NCBI GenBank assembly: GCA_017983695.1
Contig: JAGOAX010000004.1
Span: 212,538 to 276,537, forward strand
Reading direction: 5' to 3'
Length of the DNA: 64,000 nt
DNA from: Ferruginibacter sp.
Lineage (GTDB): Bacteria; Bacteroidota; Bacteroidia; Chitinophagales; Chitinophagaceae
Shown: positions 62,198 to 64,000 of the stretch, piece by piece
Position numbering within the stretch: position 1 is the stretch's first letter
How the letters are laid out: each line of letters starts with the position of its first letter
Position numbers and translations under genes: made by a program
The notes under the pieces: generated by a model
What the model saw: the letters and a program-made list of their open reading frames with translations, nothing else
What the model was told of the DNA's origin: nothing
The model's database searches: none

Positions 62198-62386
62198 TTA
62201 TGTTTTTTTTATTTGCTTAACGGCATCAATAAATTCCCAAAGAGCATCAGTTGTTTTATCAATCAGGTCTGGAGGCAGCTGATCATAAATATCTATCGCA
62301 GTGCCGGCATTAGCCTCGGCAATTGCATCGAGCAATTCGGGAATACTTATTTCTTTAAGACGAGCTATAATGTATGCCTGTTCCAT
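62198..62386 (-). CDS. Small acidic helical protein, unknown
   Basis: A 62-residue protein, all-helical in appearance (MEQAYIIARLKEISIPELLD, AIAEANAGTAIDIYDQL). It is 19 bases downstream of the M20 gene on the same strand, supporting a real gene co-transcribed with it. No family is recognised. Confidence 0.55.
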   Translation of the reverse strand: MEQAYIIARLKEISIPELLDAIAEANAGTAIDIYDQLPPDLIDKTTDALWEFIDAVKQIKKT

Positions 62387-62405
62387 CGTTTAATTTTTTA
62401 ATTGT

Positions 62406-63869
62406 TTATTTTCCTGTCATCAGCATTTTATAAAAAAAGATGATGCGCTTTAGGTCTGATACCGGGATGCGTTCATCAATTCCATGAAAGCCCCTGGCAT
62501 TTTGCATGGGAATAAAATTAAGCACCGCATTACTAAAGGGACGGAAATAACGGGAGTCGGTAGCGCCAATCATCAGGTAAGGTGATACCACTGCATCAGG
62601 TACAGTTTTATAAACAATAGCTTCCAGTTTTTTAAACATAGCATTATCAGTTGCAGTTAATGCCGAAGGTTCCATCAGCGAAATAGTTTGTTTTTGTACC
62701 ACCACACGATCATCATTAATGGCCTGCTTTACAAAATTTATCACATCGTCGCTGCTTTCGCCGGGTAAAGTGCGGCTGTTGAATGTTGCTTTGGCAACAG
62801 AAGGAATCACATTATCTTTTATACCTGCTTTTACAATTGTTGGTACAAGTGTAGTATGTATCATCGCATTGCTTTCTTTTGTTTTTTCCAGCTGGCTGAT
62901 GAGCATCGGTTTAAATAACCACTGGTTACTCAGTGCCATCCTGTTCATATAAGATCCGCCCGGGCCAATGCGGCTAAATAATTCTGCAACAGGTGCAGTA
63001 ATTCTTGCAGGCATTTGTTTGGCCCTTATTTTTTCAATGGCTTTATTCAATACATCAATAGCGGTTTCCTTTATTGGCATAGAAGAATGGCCACCGGCAA
63101 TTTCAACAGTAAGGTCGATGTTTACATATCCTTTTTCGCCTACACCAATTACGGCAACGGGTCGTTTTAAATCTTTAAAATGTTCGGTATCTACCTGGCC
63201 GCCTTCATCCAATACCAGTTGCGGACGAATGTTTTGTTGTTTAAACCAGGCAGAAATTTTTGCCGCACCTCTTTTACCTGCAATTTCTTCATCGTGCCCA
63301 AAACATAAATAAATGGTTTGTTGCGGGTGCACATTTTCTTTCAGTAATTGCTCGGCGGCTTCAAAAATTGCAATGGCACTGGCCTTATCATCCACAGCGC
63401 CTCTTCCCCAAACCGTATCTTCTTTTATTAATCCGCTGAAGGATGGTACACTCCATTTTTTTTCTGCAACAGCCTCTACAGGTACCACATCCATATGTGC
63501 CATAATTACCAGTGGTTGCAGGGTGCTGTCTTTTCCCTTCCAGGTATATACATAACTAAACTCATTGAAGATCATACGGGGTAATTGCCGGTGTACTGTT
63601 GGGTAAGTTGTTTCTAAAAAGCTGCGGAATTTATTAAACTCTGCTGTATCAACAGGCAGTGTGTCGCCAAACGAAATTGTTTTTAAGCGGATGGCTTCGC
63701 CAAGATGTATTGCTGCAGAATCGCTGATGCCGGTTATGGCAACAGCTGGATAGGAGGGAATGGGTTTGGTATAACGCCAGGTATTAAATACCAAAACCGC
63801 AGCAAGTATCAGTAAAGCAAATAAACAGCCGTATAAAAAACGTTTGAACATGAACTTGATTTTAGGCAA
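62406..63869 (-). CDS. M20 family metallopeptidase (carboxypeptidase-like), membrane anchored
   Basis: A 487-residue protein with an N-terminal hydrophobic anchor (LYGCLFALLILAAVLVF). M20 hallmarks are visible: VIMAHMDVVPVE (metal His), WGRGAVDDKASAIAIFEAAE (bridging Asp), CFGHDEEIAGKRGA (catalytic Glu pair), LVLDEGGQVD and IGATDSRYFR, with the dimerisation domain between. It resembles PM20D1/CPS1-type carboxypeptidases or amino-acylases, which act on C-terminal or N-acyl amino acids. A second Met six codons in (63851) is an alternative start. Confidence 0.9.
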   Translation of the reverse strand: MPKIKFMFKRFLYGCLFALLILAAVLVFNTWRYTKPIPSYPAVAITGISDSAAIHLGEAIRLKTISFGDTLPVDTAEFNKFRSFLETTYPTVHRQLPRMIFNEFSYVYTWKGKDSTLQPLVIMAHMDVVPVEAVAEKKWSVPSFSGLIKEDTVWGRGAVDDKASAIAIFEAAEQLLKENVHPQQTIYLCFGHDEEIAGKRGAAKISAWFKQQNIRPQLVLDEGGQVDTEHFKDLKRPVAVIGVGEKGYVNIDLTVEIAGGHSSMPIKETAIDVLNKAIEKIRAKQMPARITAPVAELFSRIGPGGSYMNRMALSNQWLFKPMLISQLEKTKESNAMIHTTLVPTIVKAGIKDNVIPSVAKATFNSRTLPGESSDDVINFVKQAINDDRVVVQKQTISLMEPSALTATDNAMFKKLEAIVYKTVPDAVVSPYLMIGATDSRYFRPFSNAVLNFIPMQNARGFHGIDERIPVSDLKRIIFFYKMLMTGK

Positions 63870-63933
63870 GGAAGATACAACAGATTCAGTAAACAGTTTT
63901 GGGTTGCAATGGTTGTATTTTTCTAAAATACTA

Positions 63934-63963
63934 TTGCAATAAAATCATAAGTGCATAATTTTA
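63934..63963 (+). promoter_or_regulatory. Candidate promoter for the gene at the right edge
   Basis: TTG at 63934-63936 and TAATTTTA at 63956-63963 are 19 bases apart, close to the Bacteroidota -33/-7 layout. The start codon at 63968 would lie at or next to the transcription start, implying a very short or absent leader. Confidence 0.35.
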
Positions 63964-63967
63964 CAAT

Positions 63968-64000
63968 ATGCAGATACAAATATTAAAATCAAAAATTCAC
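63968..64000 (+). CDS. panD: Partial: aspartate 1-decarboxylase (PanD) N-terminus
   Basis: Only 11 codons are in the window (MQIQILKSKIH). They match the N-terminus of PanD, which makes beta-alanine for pantothenate and coenzyme A; family members usually begin M-x-I-x-V/L-L-K-S-K-I-H-R. The remainder lies beyond the edge, so the call is provisional. Confidence 0.6.
   Translation, partial: MQIQILKSKIH

Overview
The window looks like a chromosome segment from a Bacteroidota bacterium, most likely Chitinophagaceae or a close relative. I base this on low GC, many Sec signal peptides ending in AQ, the absence of Shine-Dalgarno sites before most genes, TAnnTTTG-like -7 elements, and families such as GH106, GH95, GH115, DUF1080 and DUF2264. 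No tRNA, rRNA, CRISPR array, transposase or integrase was seen.

Layout. (1) 1-7.9 kb is a variable, repeat-rich region. It holds a direct repeat, a lipoprotein with a seven-bladed propeller, a DinB-like gene, a triplicated palindromic repeat that has truncated copies of a small secreted-protein gene, a lipoprotein, and a two-gene type II Thoeris-like antiphage operon (thsB TIR + thsA membrane/macro domain) bracketed by palindromes with a shared 10-bp core. (2) 7.9-37.0 kb carries 16 co-oriented genes, nearly all exported, for breaking down a rhamnose- and uronate-containing polysaccharide: GH105, GH2, an unknown, a sulfatase, PL22, GH106, GH95, a GH43-like protein, an aldo/keto reductase, DUF1080, a YiaK-type dehydrogenase, GH115, GH2, a BNR_4 propeller of the ulvan-lyase/GH145 type, GH88, DUF2264 and GH43. 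A GH28 follows at 42.8 kb. No SusC/SusD pair or dedicated regulator is present, so uptake must be encoded elsewhere. Dispersed palindromic repeats, a 160-bp tandem repeat and a 19-copy heptamer array sit between sub-operons.

(3) 37.0-42.7 kb is a minus-strand block: a lipoprotein, an MFS transporter, a TPR protein, YqgE, a secreted unknown and a jelly-roll-like secreted protein. (4) 44.5-52.5 kb is a stress/envelope block: a REC-CRP fusion regulator, Hsp20, YtxH/holin-like membrane proteins, a tandem UspA, a YdjM-like membrane hydrolase, a phospholipase D/cardiolipin synthase, a small acidic proline-rich protein, a PEBP protein and an HD-domain protein. (5) 52.5-64 kb holds lipoproteins, a divergent EF-G paralogue, small unknowns, a single-domain DUF1456 protein, a 1158-residue secreted repeat protein, an M20 peptidase, and the first codons of a probable panD at the right edge.

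Working together, the PL22 and possibly the BNR_4 protein would make unsaturated oligosaccharides. GH105 and GH88 would remove the unsaturated uronates. GH106, GH95, GH43, GH115, GH2 and the sulfatase would strip side chains, and the cytoplasmic YiaK-type and aldo/keto reductases would handle the sugar acids or aldehydes released. The substrate is inferred (rhamnogalacturonan, ulvan or a glucuronidated arabinogalactan), not shown.
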